From: Microbacterium sp. Root61
Lineage (GTDB): Bacteria; Actinomycetota; Actinomycetes; Actinomycetales; Microbacteriaceae
DNA: 64,000 nt
Direction: 5' to 3'
NCBI RefSeq assembly: GCF_001427525.1
Contig: NZ_LMGU01000001.1
Coordinates: forward strand, 1,025,788-1,089,787
Below the pieces are notes generated by a model that was given only the letters and a program-made list of their open reading frames with translations, was not told the origin of the DNA and ran no database searches. Position 1 is the stretch's first letter. Each line of letters begins with the position of its first letter. Of the stretch, positions 45,636-53,387 are shown in pieces. A program made the position numbers and the translations under genes.

Positions 45636-48600
45636 TCAGGCCTGTGCGGGCTCCCCCGCCGGTGCCGGCGGCTCCGGGAACAGCTGGTCCAGCAGCTGCG
45701 CGACCCACGCGATGAGCGCGGCATCCTCCACGGCGTCGCCGCCTGCGGTCGGCAGCGGCACCACGAGGGCGTCGCCGTTGGAGACGAGCTTCGCCTTGGG
45801 GTAGAGCCGCTGCAGTCGCACCCGCATCGAATCGGCCAGGTGCGCCGGCGCGATGCGCAGGTTCGGCCCCATCGCGACCACATCGGCGAGATCGACCCGC
45901 GCCGCGCGGCGGCGCAGACGTGCGACCGCGATCAGCCCGTCCACCTCGGCGGGCGGCTCGCCGTAACGGTCGCGCATCTCCTCGATCACGAGGTCGATCG
46001 CATCCGGCTTGGCGGTCGCGGATGCCGCGGCCGAGAGCTTCTGGTACGCCTCCAGGCGCAGCCGCTCGCTGTCGATGTACGACTCGGGGATGCGGGCATC
46101 CACCGGCAGCTCCAGGCGCAGCTCGGTCGTGGTCTCGGTGTCTTCGCCACGGAAGGTCGCGACGGCCTCGCCGATCATCCGGAGGTACAGGTCGAACCCG
46201 ACGCCGGCGATGTGCCCGGCCTGCTCGGCGCCGAGCATATTGCCCGCGCCGCGGATCTCGAGGTCCTTCAGCGCGACCTGCATGCCACTGCCCAGGTCGT
46301 TGTTGACCGCGATCGTCTCGAGCCGATCGGCCGCTGTCTCGGACAGCGGCTTCATCTCGTCGTACAGGAAGTAGGCGTACGCCCGCTCGCGCGCGCGCCC
46401 GACGCGGCCACGCAGCTGGTGCAGCTGCGAGAGCCCGTACTTGTCGGCGCGGTCGATGATGATCGTGTTCGCGTTGGCGATGTCGAGGCCGGTCTCGATG
46501 ATGGTGGTGGACACCAGCACATCGGCGCGGCGTTCCCAGAAGTCGTCGACGACGTTCTCCAGCGCGTGCTCCCCCATCTGGCCGTGCGCGACGGCGATGC
46601 GGGCCTCCGGCACGAGTTCGGCGAGCTCGGCGGCCACCCGCTGGATCGACTGCACGCGGTTGTGCACGTAGAAGACCTGGCCCTCGCGCAGCAGCTCACG
46701 CCGGATCGCCGCGGCGATCTGCTTGTCATTGCGCGGGCCGACGTAGGTGAGGATCGGATGCCGGTCCTCCGGCGGAGTCTGCAGCGTCGACATCTCCCGG
46801 ATGCCGGCGACCGCCATCTCCAGCGTGCGCGGGATCGGCGTGGCGCTCATCGCCAGGATGTCGACGTTGGTCTTGATCTTCTTCAGCGCGTCTTTGTGCT
46901 CGACGCCGAACCGCTGCTCCTCGTCGATGATCATCAGGCCGAGATCCTTGAAGATCACCTTCTCGGTGAGGATGCGGTGCGTGCCGATGACCATGTCGAC
47001 GGTGCCGTCCGTCAGGCCGGCGAGAGTCGCCTTGGCCTCTTTGTCGCTCTGGAAGCGCGACAGCGGGCGGACCTGCACGGGGAAGCCGGCGAACCGCTCG
47101 GTGAAGGTCTCGATGTGCTGCTTGACCAGGAGGGTGGTCGGAACGAGCATCGCGACCTGCTTGCCGTCCTGGATGGCCTTGAAGGCGGCGCGGACGGCCA
47201 CCTCGGTCTTGCCGAAGCCGACGTCGCCGGAGAGCAGGCGATCCATCGGGATCGGCTTCTCCATGTCGGCCTTGATCTCATCGATCGTCTGGAGCTGATC
47301 GAGCGTCTCCGCGAACGGGAACGCCTCCTCCAGCTCGCGCTGCCACGGGGTGTCGGGGCCGAAAGCGTGCCCCTTGGCCGCCATGCGCGCGGAGTAGAGC
47401 TTGACGAGCTCCACCGCGATGTCGCGCACGGCCTTGCGCGCCTTGCCCTTGGCCTGCGCCCAGTCGCTGCCGCCCATCCTGGACAGCGTCGGGGCCTCGC
47501 CGCCGACGTAGCGCGACAGCAGGTCGAGCTGGTCGGTCGGCACGAACAGCTTGTCGCCGGGGTAGCCGCGCTTGGACGGCGCGTACTCGAGGACGAGGTA
47601 CTCGCGGATCGTCTTGACCGCGTTGCGCCCGCCGCTGGAGACCTCGCGCTGCGTGAGCTCGACGAACTTGCCGATGCCGTGCGTGGAGTGCACGACGAAA
47701 TCCCCGGGCTTCAGCTGCAGCGGGTCCACCACATTGCGGCGGCGCGAAGCGAGCTTCTTCACGACGCGGGAGTCGCCGCCGATCGTGCGCCCGTAGAACT
47801 CGGTCTCGGTGAGCACGGCGAACTTGGCCTCGGGCAGCTCGAAGCCGCGCTCCAGGGTGGTCGCGACCACGTAGGCGACGCCCGGTTCGGGTGCATCCAG
47901 CACGGAGTCGACCCGGCGGGCGGCGATGCCGCGCTCGGCGAGCACATCGCGCGCGCGCTCGACCAGACCCTGGCCGGACGCGGCCACCACGACCCGCCAG
48001 CCGTCGGCCAGGAGCTCGCCGATGTGCGCGGTCGCACCGTCGACGTTGCCGTGGAAGGACGGCACGGCCGTTCCGCGCAGCCGGATGACGGCGGAGGCCT
48101 GCAGTGCGACATCGATGTCGGGGTCGAGCAGGCCCTCGGCCGAGGCGTCCGCGGCACCCGAGTCGAAGGTGCTGAGCGTCCACCACACGTCTCCGCGGGC
48201 CTGCGACGCCTCGCGCAGCTTGGGCAGCGTGACGAAGTCGCCCGCACCGAGGTCGACCGGGGTCTTCGCGCCGGCCGTCGCGGCGTTCCACGCCGCCTCG
48301 AGGAACTCGCGGTTCGTGTCGCTCAGCGTGACGGCACGGGTGACGGCCCGCTCGGGGTCGACCAGCGCGATCGCGGTGCCCTCCGGGAGGTAGTCCACCA
48401 GCGTCACGACCTCGTCGACGAGGGCCGGGGTGAGGGACTCCATGCCCTCCACCGGAATACCCTCGGACATCTTCTCGAGCATGCCCCGGATGCCGGGGAA
48501 CTCGTCCTTCAGCTCTCGCGCACGAGACCGCACGGCCTCCGTCAGGAGCAGCTCACGGCTGGCGGCCAGCTCCACCGCCGCGATGTCGCCGGGCAGCGAG

Positions 48601-49256
48601 CGCTGGTCGGCGACGCTGAACGCGCGGATCTGGTCGACCTCGTCGCCGAAGAACTCGACGCGGTACGGGTGGTCGGCCACCGGGGGGAACACGTCGAGGA
48701 TCCCGCCGCGCAGTGCGAACTCGCCGCGCCGCGACACCATGTCGACACGGTGATAGGCCAGCTCGACCAGTCGCTCGGTCACTTCGCCGAGGTCGTGACC
48801 TCGGCCGCCCATCGTCAGCGAGATCGGTGCGAGGTCGTTCAGCCCGCCGGCGAGCGGCTGCAGCGCCGCGCGCACCGAGGCGGTCACGATCAGCGGCGTC
48901 TCGCCGTCCCACTGGGCGACGCGACGGAGCACCTCGAGGCGCTGTCCGACGGTCTCCGGGCTGGGGCTGAGGCGCTCGTGCGGCAGCGTCTCCCACGCGG
49001 GGAAGTGCAGCGACACCGCGCCGGGGATGACCGCCTGCAGAGCGGGCCCGAGCGTCTCGGCGCGGCGGCCTGTCGGGGCGATCGCCAGCAGGACCCCACC
49101 GCGACCGTGCGCACGACGGTGAGCGAGCAAGGCGGCCAGCAGCGGCGCATCGAGCCCTTCGACGAGGGAGAAGTCTGCGTCGACGGATGCTGCGGCCACA
49201 GCATCCCGGAATGACTCAGCCTGCTCGAGGGCGCGCACGATCCCGGGAACTGTCAC
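45636..49256 (-). CDS. mfd: Transcription-repair coupling factor
   Basis: A 1206-aa ATP-dependent translocase that removes stalled RNA polymerase and recruits UvrA. The order is an N-terminal UvrB-like module (about 1-350, GDFVVHSTHGIGKF just before the polymerase-interaction domain), then the RecG-like motor with Walker A SGDVGFGKTEVAVRA, DEEQRFGVEHKD, MSATPIPRTLEMA and GRVGRARERAYAY, and a C-terminal TRCF domain. Length is normal. GTG 49256 lies 6 nt after TAGACT. Its promoter is back to back with that of the Pro-rich gene. Confidence 0.98.
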   Translation of the reverse strand: MTVPGIVRALEQAESFRDAVAAASVDADFSLVEGLDAPLLAALLAHRRAHGRGGVLLAIAPTGRRAETLGPALQAVIPGAVSLHFPAWETLPHERLSPSPETVGQRLEVLRRVAQWDGETPLIVTASVRAALQPLAGGLNDLAPISLTMGGRGHDLGEVTERLVELAYHRVDMVSRRGEFALRGGILDVFPPVADHPYRVEFFGDEVDQIRAFSVADQRSLPGDIAAVELAASRELLLTEAVRSRARELKDEFPGIRGMLEKMSEGIPVEGMESLTPALVDEVVTLVDYLPEGTAIALVDPERAVTRAVTLSDTNREFLEAAWNAATAGAKTPVDLGAGDFVTLPKLREASQARGDVWWTLSTFDSGAADASAEGLLDPDIDVALQASAVIRLRGTAVPSFHGNVDGATAHIGELLADGWRVVVAASGQGLVERARDVLAERGIAARRVDSVLDAPEPGVAYVVATTLERGFELPEAKFAVLTETEFYGRTIGGDSRVVKKLASRRRNVVDPLQLKPGDFVVHSTHGIGKFVELTQREVSSGGRNAVKTIREYLVLEYAPSKRGYPGDKLFVPTDQLDLLSRYVGGEAPTLSRMGGSDWAQAKGKARKAVRDIAVELVKLYSARMAAKGHAFGPDTPWQRELEEAFPFAETLDQLQTIDEIKADMEKPIPMDRLLSGDVGFGKTEVAVRAAFKAIQDGKQVAMLVPTTLLVKQHIETFTERFAGFPVQVRPLSRFQSDKEAKATLAGLTDGTVDMVIGTHRILTEKVIFKDLGLMIIDEEQRFGVEHKDALKKIKTNVDILAMSATPIPRTLEMAVAGIREMSTLQTPPEDRHPILTYVGPRNDKQIAAAIRRELLREGQVFYVHNRVQSIQRVAAELAELVPEARIAVAHGQMGEHALENVVDDFWERRADVLVSTTIIETGLDIANANTIIIDRADKYGLSQLHQLRGRVGRARERAYAYFLYDEMKPLSETAADRLETIAVNNDLGSGMQVALKDLEIRGAGNMLGAEQAGHIAGVGFDLYLRMIGEAVATFRGEDTETTTELRLELPVDARIPESYIDSERLRLEAYQKLSAAASATAKPDAIDLVIEEMRDRYGEPPAEVDGLIAVARLRRRAARVDLADVVAMGPNLRIAPAHLADSMRVRLQRLYPKAKLVSNGDALVVPLPTAGGDAVEDAALIAWVAQLLDQLFPEPPAPAGEPAQA

Positions 49257-49262
49257 CGGACG

Positions 49263-49268
49263 AGTCTA
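49263..49268 (-). promoter_or_regulatory. -10 element of mfd (leaderless type)
   Basis: TAGACT on the minus strand, 6 nt before GTG 49256. Confidence 0.6.
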
Positions 49269-49293
49269 CGGGCGCGGACGGACATCGGGCTCC

Positions 49294-49299
49294 TAGGAT
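49294..49299 (+). promoter_or_regulatory. -10 element of the Pro-rich membrane protein gene (leaderless type)
   Basis: TAGGAT, 6 nt before GTG 49306. It is only 25 bp from the mfd -10 box. Confidence 0.6.
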
Positions 49300-49305
49300 G
49301 GCAAC

Positions 49306-50166
49306 GTGAGCGAGCAAGAGCCTGTCGTGCCGACCCCGCCCGAGCCTGCGCAGCCGGCGGTGCCGCCGGTCGCGCCGCCGACCCCGCCGGCCGACTCGCC
49401 GCGGGAGCCTGTCGCGGCCCCGCAGCAAGCCCCCGGAGCACCGCAGCCCCCGGCGCCGTTCACTCCTCCCGGTGCCGCTCAGCCGCCCGCCGCTCCGGCA
49501 GCCTACCCGGGCCGGCCAGCGTACCCGGCGCAGCAGCCGCAGTTCCCCGCTCAGCCGCCGTACCCGGGTCAGCCCGCGCACCCCGGCCAGCCGATGTATC
49601 CCGGGCAGCAGCAGTACGCGACGCCGCAGGCCTATCCGGCGCCGCAGCAGTACGCGAGACCGCCCCACTACGCCGGACAGGCGCCCTACCCGGGCCAGAC
49701 GCCGAACGCGCCCAGCGAGTTCGCGGCACCGTACACCGCACCCGCCCGCGGCGGATTCGATGCCGCTGCACCGGCTCCCCGCGGGGCCGGCCTCGGCGTC
49801 ACGGCGCTCGTGCTGGCGATCCTGGCCGTGGTCGTGGCATCGGTCATCGCCGGCGTCGCCGGCTTCGGCGCGGGGATCGGCATCGGCCACGAAATGGCGC
49901 TGCGGCCGATCGCGTCCGACTTCGACCTGAGCTACCTCTCACCGGTGCGGGACTCGGTGCTGTGGCTGGAGATCTCGTTCTGGATCGGCAGCGCGCTGGG
50001 CATCTGGGCGATCATCCAGGGCATCGTCGCGATCGTCTCGCGCCGCGGCCGCGGTGCCGGGATCGGCGCGGTCGTGATCGCCGCACTCGGTCCGTTCGTC
50101 TACACGTTCGTCGCGTACGCCGTGCTGGTCGCGGGCATCGCGGCGGGGTCCTCGATCGGCGGCTGA
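49306..50166 (+). CDS. Proline-rich N-terminal, DUF4190-like membrane protein
   Basis: A 286-aa protein. Residues 1-160 are low complexity, with repeated PAYPGQ/PxYPGQ units rich in Pro, Gln, Tyr and Ala. The C-terminal part has three membrane spans (VTALVLAILAVVVASVIAGV, IGSALGIWAIIQGIVAIV, AALGPFVYTFVAYAVLVAGI), a pattern common in actinobacterial DUF4190-type proteins. Function unknown; Pro-rich tails of this type often mediate cytoplasmic protein contacts. GTG 49306 is leaderless-type. Confidence 0.78.
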   Translation: MSEQEPVVPTPPEPAQPAVPPVAPPTPPADSPREPVAAPQQAPGAPQPPAPFTPPGAAQPPAAPAAYPGRPAYPAQQPQFPAQPPYPGQPAHPGQPMYPGQQQYATPQAYPAPQQYARPPHYAGQAPYPGQTPNAPSEFAAPYTAPARGGFDAAAPAPRGAGLGVTALVLAILAVVVASVIAGVAGFGAGIGIGHEMALRPIASDFDLSYLSPVRDSVLWLEISFWIGSALGIWAIIQGIVAIVSRRGRGAGIGAVVIAALGPFVYTFVAYAVLVAGIAAGSSIGG

Positions 50167-50178
50167 ATCCGCCCGAGG

Positions 50179-50763
50179 TCACACGCGCGGCGCGTGATGG
50201 CGCTGCTGCGCCGCGAGAAGTCCCTCGCCGACAAGCTGTTCGACCGCATCGGCCGCGTCGGAGATCAGCACCGGCAGGTTCTGCCGCTCGGTCGCGCCGA
50301 ACGGGTCCAGCACCCAGTCGGCGGGGTCCTGTCGGCCGACCGGACGCCCCACGCCGACCCGCACGCGCGGGAACTCGGGGGTGCCCAGGGCCTTGGCGAC
50401 ATCGCGGACACCGTTGTGACCGCCGTGGCCGCCGCCGATCTTCAGCTTGATCGTGTCGAACGGAATGTCCAGCTCATCGTGGATCACCACGACGTGGTCG
50501 GGGTCGACGCCGTAGAACTTGGCGAGCGACGACACGGGCCCGCCGGACACGTTCATGAAGGAGTTCGGCTTGGCGAGCACGAGCTTGGCCGCACCCGGAC
50601 GCAGCCACGTCTCGGCAATGCGGGCGTTGGTCTTGTGCGAGCGCAGCACCTCGCCGCGTCGCCGGGCGAGTTCGTCCACCACCATCTGGCCGACGTTGTG
50701 CCGGGTCGTTTCGTAGCGCGGACCGGGATTGCCCAGACCGACCACGAGCCACGTTTCTGCCAT
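50179..50763 (-). CDS. pth: Peptidyl-tRNA hydrolase
   Basis: A 194-aa enzyme that recycles prematurely released peptidyl-tRNA. Catalytic H22 is in ETTRHNVGQ. The substrate-binding Asn and Asp are in KPNSFMNVSGGPV and VIHDELDIPF, and GGGHGGHNGVRD is the glycine-rich motif. ATG 50763 has no strong ribosome site. It follows rplY with a terminator-like hairpin between them, the conserved actinobacterial rplY-pth pair. Confidence 0.97.
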   Translation of the reverse strand: MAETWLVVGLGNPGPRYETTRHNVGQMVVDELARRRGEVLRSHKTNARIAETWLRPGAAKLVLAKPNSFMNVSGGPVSSLAKFYGVDPDHVVVIHDELDIPFDTIKLKIGGGHGGHNGVRDVAKALGTPEFPRVRVGVGRPVGRQDPADWVLDPFGATERQNLPVLISDAADAVEQLVGEGLLAAQQRHHAPRV

Positions 50764-50785
50764 ACGTCCATCTTCCCGGATACAG

Positions 50786-50815
50786 CGAAGGGGTGCGCAT
50801 ACGCGCACCCCTTCG
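50786..50815 (-). terminator. Terminator-like hairpin between rplY and pth
   Basis: A 13-bp perfect stem (CGAAGGGGTGCGC / GCGCACCCCTTCG) with a 4-nt loop, 15 nt after the rplY stop on the minus strand. It would reduce read-through into pth. Confidence 0.75.
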
Positions 50816-50830
50816 TCGGAATTCAGTCGA

Positions 50831-51442
50831 TCAAGCCTCTTCGGAGACCTCGGCCTGAGCCGCAGCGACGGCCGCGTCAGCCTCTTCGATCGAGGAGTCG
50901 CCGGCGACACCGGTGATGCCGATGATCAGCGTCTCGGGGTCGGCGATCAGGGTCGCGCCCTTGGGTAGCTTGAGGTCGGCGGCGGTGACGTGCGCGCCAT
51001 CCTCGAGGCCCTCGATGTCGAGCTCGATCTTCTCGGGGATGTGCGTGGCCTCGACCTCGAGCAGGATCGACACGGCGTCGAGGTTCGCGATCGTTCCGGG
51101 AGCGGACTCGCCGATGACGACGACGGGAACGTCGACCTGGACCTTCTCGCCCTTCTTCACGACGAGGAGGTCGATGTGCTCGATGATCTGGCGCACCGGG
51201 TCACGCTGGACGTCCTTGACGAGCGTGAGCTCGTGCGAGCCGGCGACGTCGAGCTCGAGGACGACGTTGGCCTTGCGGATCAGCAGGGCGACCTGGTGTC
51301 CGGGCAGCGCGACGTGCTTGGGCTCGGCACCGTGACCGTAGATGACGGCCGGGATCTTGCCGGCGGCGCGGAGGCGACGGGCGAAGCCCTTGCCGAAGTT
51401 CTCACGCAGCTCGGCGTGAACCTTGTTGTTGTCTTCCGACAT
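50831..51442 (-). CDS. rplY: 50S ribosomal protein L25/general stress protein Ctc
   Basis: A 203-aa two-domain L25 (TL5/Ctc type) that binds 5S rRNA. The N-terminal L25 domain shows ELRENFGKGFARRLRAAGKI and PAVIYGHG. The C-terminal TL5 beta domain contains HIPEKIELDIEGLEDG. An acidic, alanine-rich tail ends the protein. ATG 51442 has AAGGAG 7 nt upstream. The leader has a long-range inverted repeat. Confidence 0.96.
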   Translation of the reverse strand: MSEDNNKVHAELRENFGKGFARRLRAAGKIPAVIYGHGAEPKHVALPGHQVALLIRKANVVLELDVAGSHELTLVKDVQRDPVRQIIEHIDLLVVKKGEKVQVDVPVVVIGESAPGTIANLDAVSILLEVEATHIPEKIELDIEGLEDGAHVTAADLKLPKGATLIADPETLIIGITGVAGDSSIEEADAAVAAAQAEVSEEA

Positions 51443-51458
51443 GTTGGATCTCCTTGAG

Positions 51459-51527
51459 GGCTTACGGGCCCTGGTATGGGGTCTTTGGTTCGACTCGAAC
51501 GCGAGCGCGTGAGGAAAGCCGTAAGCC
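51459..51527 (-). promoter_or_regulatory. Structured 5' leader of rplY
   Basis: GGCTTACGG pairs perfectly with CCGTAAGCC across 51 nt (51459-51467 and 51519-51527). An inner palindrome GTTCGACTCGAAC lies at 51488-51500. The 3' arm ends a few nt before the ribosome-binding site. Confidence 0.5.
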
Positions 51528-51625
51528 TGCATCACTGCGTCGATCACGGATGTCGGAACCGCCCGGGAGGCGGCGTGAGACATCCCTCGCCGAAGTACAG
51601 TCGCCCAGTCTACCAGCGCCCCCGC

Positions 51626-51631
51626 TACGAT
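51626..51631 (+). promoter_or_regulatory. Possible -10 element of the 41-aa membrane protein gene
   Basis: TACGAT, 32 nt upstream of ATG 51664. Confidence 0.4.
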
Positions 51632-51663
51632 GATGACGCACGCCCATTGACCTCGGAGGACCC

Positions 51664-51789
51664 ATGATCGACAGCCAGCTCGCCTCGGACATTCTGCTGG
51701 GCATCATCGGTCTACTGGCCCTGGTCGGCCTGCTCGGCACGGTCGGCGCCTTCTGGTCGCTGGGCCGCTCCGCCTACCGCAAGGAGTAG
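51664..51789 (+). CDS. 41-aa single-span membrane protein
   Basis: A short gene with a well-placed GGAGG at 51654-51658, 5 nt before ATG 51664. The product has an acidic start (MIDSQLASD), one membrane helix (ILLGIIGLLALVGLLGTVGA) and a short basic tail ending YRKE. TACGAT is a possible -10 box. It sits between the rplY leader and gnd, on the gnd strand. I do not recognise a family; the ribosome site and clean hydrophobic profile argue that it is real. Confidence 0.65.
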   Translation: MIDSQLASDILLGIIGLLALVGLLGTVGAFWSLGRSAYRKE

Positions 51790-51888
51790 GCGCGACCGCC
51801 GTCGCCGGACGGCGCGGACCGCGTGCCGGAGAGCGCCGTCAGACTCTAGGCTGGATGTGAACCCCCAGCGCTAACTAGAGGAGAACGT

Positions 51889-53340
51889 GTGACCGAGGCA
51901 GCAGCCAATATCGGAGTCGTCGGCCTGGCAGTGATGGGCTCCAACCTGGCGCGCAATCTGGCGAGCCGCGAAGGCAACACGGTCGCGATCTACAACCGCA
52001 GCCACGACAAGACGACGCATCTGGTCGCTGAGCACCCCGAGGCCGGATTCATCCCGGCCGCCACCTACGAAGAGTTCGCCGCGTCGCTGCAGAAGCCGCG
52101 CACCGCGATCATCATGGTGAAGGCGGGTGCGGGCACGGATGCCGTGATCGATGCGCTCGTGAACGTGTTCGAGCCCGGCGACATCATCGTCGACGGCGGC
52201 AACGCGCTGTTCACCGACACGATCCGCCGCGAGAAGGCGGTCCGCGAGACCGGCATCAACTTCGTCGGCGCCGGAATCTCCGGCGGCGAAGAGGGCGCCC
52301 TCCTCGGCCCCTCGATCATGCCCGGCGGCTCGGACGAGTCGTGGGTCACGCTCGGGCCGATCCTGAAGTCGATCGCGGCGATCGCCGAGGGCGAGCCGTG
52401 CGTCACGCACGTCGGCCACGACGGCGCGGGCCACTTCGTCAAGATGGTGCACAACGGCATCGAGTACGCCGACATGCAGCTCATCGCCGAGGCCTACGAC
52501 CTGATCCGCCGCGGCACCGGCAAGACGCCGGCCGAGATCGCCGACGTCTTCGCCGAGTGGAACCGCGGCGAGCTGGAGTCCTACCTCATCGAGATCACGG
52601 CCGAGGTGCTCCGCCAGGTGGATGCCGAGACCGGCCTCCCGCTCGTGGACGTCATCCTCGACCAGGCCGGCGCCAAGGGCACCGGCGCCTGGACCGTGCA
52701 GACCGCCCTCAACCTCGGTGTGCCGGTCTCCGGCATCGCAGAGGCCGTCTTCGCCCGCTCGCTCTCCAGCCACCCCGAGCAGCGCGCCGTCTCCGGCGAC
52801 CTGCCCGGACCGGACGAGGCCGCCGGGTTCGCCCCCGACGCCGACGCCTTCATCGAAGACGTCCGCCTCGCCCTCTACGCCTCGAAGATCGTCGCCTACT
52901 CGCAGGGCTTCGACGAGATCCGTGCCGGCGCAGCCGAGTACGACTGGAAGATCGACCTCGGCGCGATCTCGAAGATCTGGCGCGGCGGCTGCATCATCCG
53001 CGCGCAGTTCCTCAACCGCATCGCCGACGCCTACGGGGCGACCCCCGATCTGCCGGTGCTGCTGACCGCGCCGTACTTCGTGGAGGCCCTCGGCCGCGCC
53101 CAGGGCTCGTGGCGCCGGATCGTCTCGACCGCCGCGACCACCGGCATCCCTGCTCCGGCGTTCTCGTCCTCGCTGTCGTACTACGACGGCATCCGTGCCG
53201 ACCGGCTGCCGGCCGCCCTCGTCCAGGGACAGCGCGACTTCTTCGGTGCGCACACGTACAAGCGCATCGACAAGCCGGGCACGTTCCACACGCTGTGGTC
53301 GGGCGACCGCACCGAGATCGAGGCCGAAGACACGCACTGA
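51889..53340 (+). CDS. gnd: 6-phosphogluconate dehydrogenase (decarboxylating, NADP)
   Basis: Oxidative pentose-phosphate enzyme giving ribulose 5-phosphate, CO2 and NADPH, 483 aa. The NADP site is IGVVGLAVMGSNLARNLA with YNRS. Substrate motifs are GAGISGGEEGALLGPSIMPG and catalytic K/N in HFVKMVHNGIEYADMQ. The C-terminus has RAQRDFFGAHTYKR-like sequence (GQRDFFGAHTYKRID). GTG 51889 has AGAGGAGA upstream. A terminator hairpin overlaps the end of the convergent gene. Confidence 0.97.
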   Translation: MTEAAANIGVVGLAVMGSNLARNLASREGNTVAIYNRSHDKTTHLVAEHPEAGFIPAATYEEFAASLQKPRTAIIMVKAGAGTDAVIDALVNVFEPGDIIVDGGNALFTDTIRREKAVRETGINFVGAGISGGEEGALLGPSIMPGGSDESWVTLGPILKSIAAIAEGEPCVTHVGHDGAGHFVKMVHNGIEYADMQLIAEAYDLIRRGTGKTPAEIADVFAEWNRGELESYLIEITAEVLRQVDAETGLPLVDVILDQAGAKGTGAWTVQTALNLGVPVSGIAEAVFARSLSSHPEQRAVSGDLPGPDEAAGFAPDADAFIEDVRLALYASKIVAYSQGFDEIRAGAAEYDWKIDLGAISKIWRGGCIIRAQFLNRIADAYGATPDLPVLLTAPYFVEALGRAQGSWRRIVSTAATTGIPAPAFSSSLSYYDGIRADRLPAALVQGQRDFFGAHTYKRIDKPGTFHTLWSGDRTEIEAEDTH

Positions 53341-53357
53341 CCTCAAGCGGTCTTCAC

Positions 53358-53387
53358 ACGTGCGCTCGGCTCAGGCCGGGCGCACGT
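53358..53387 (+). terminator. gnd terminator overlapping the convergent coding region
   Basis: A 13-bp stem with one G-T pair and loop TCAG (53371-53374). The left arm is 53358-53370; the right arm 53375-53387 lies inside the last codons of the convergent FAD oxidase gene. Confidence 0.7.

Noticed and set aside
45840..49214. Very long open frame on the plus strand opposite mfd
   Set aside because: It is the antisense shadow of mfd in GC-rich DNA, with Arg/His/Gly-rich composition and no motifs. The minus-strand Mfd motifs are complete.
49480..49700. Periodic sequence that could suggest a repeat array
   Set aside because: It is an in-frame, degenerate PxYPGQ protein repeat inside the Pro-rich gene. 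Unit length varies and there are no spacers, so it is not CRISPR.
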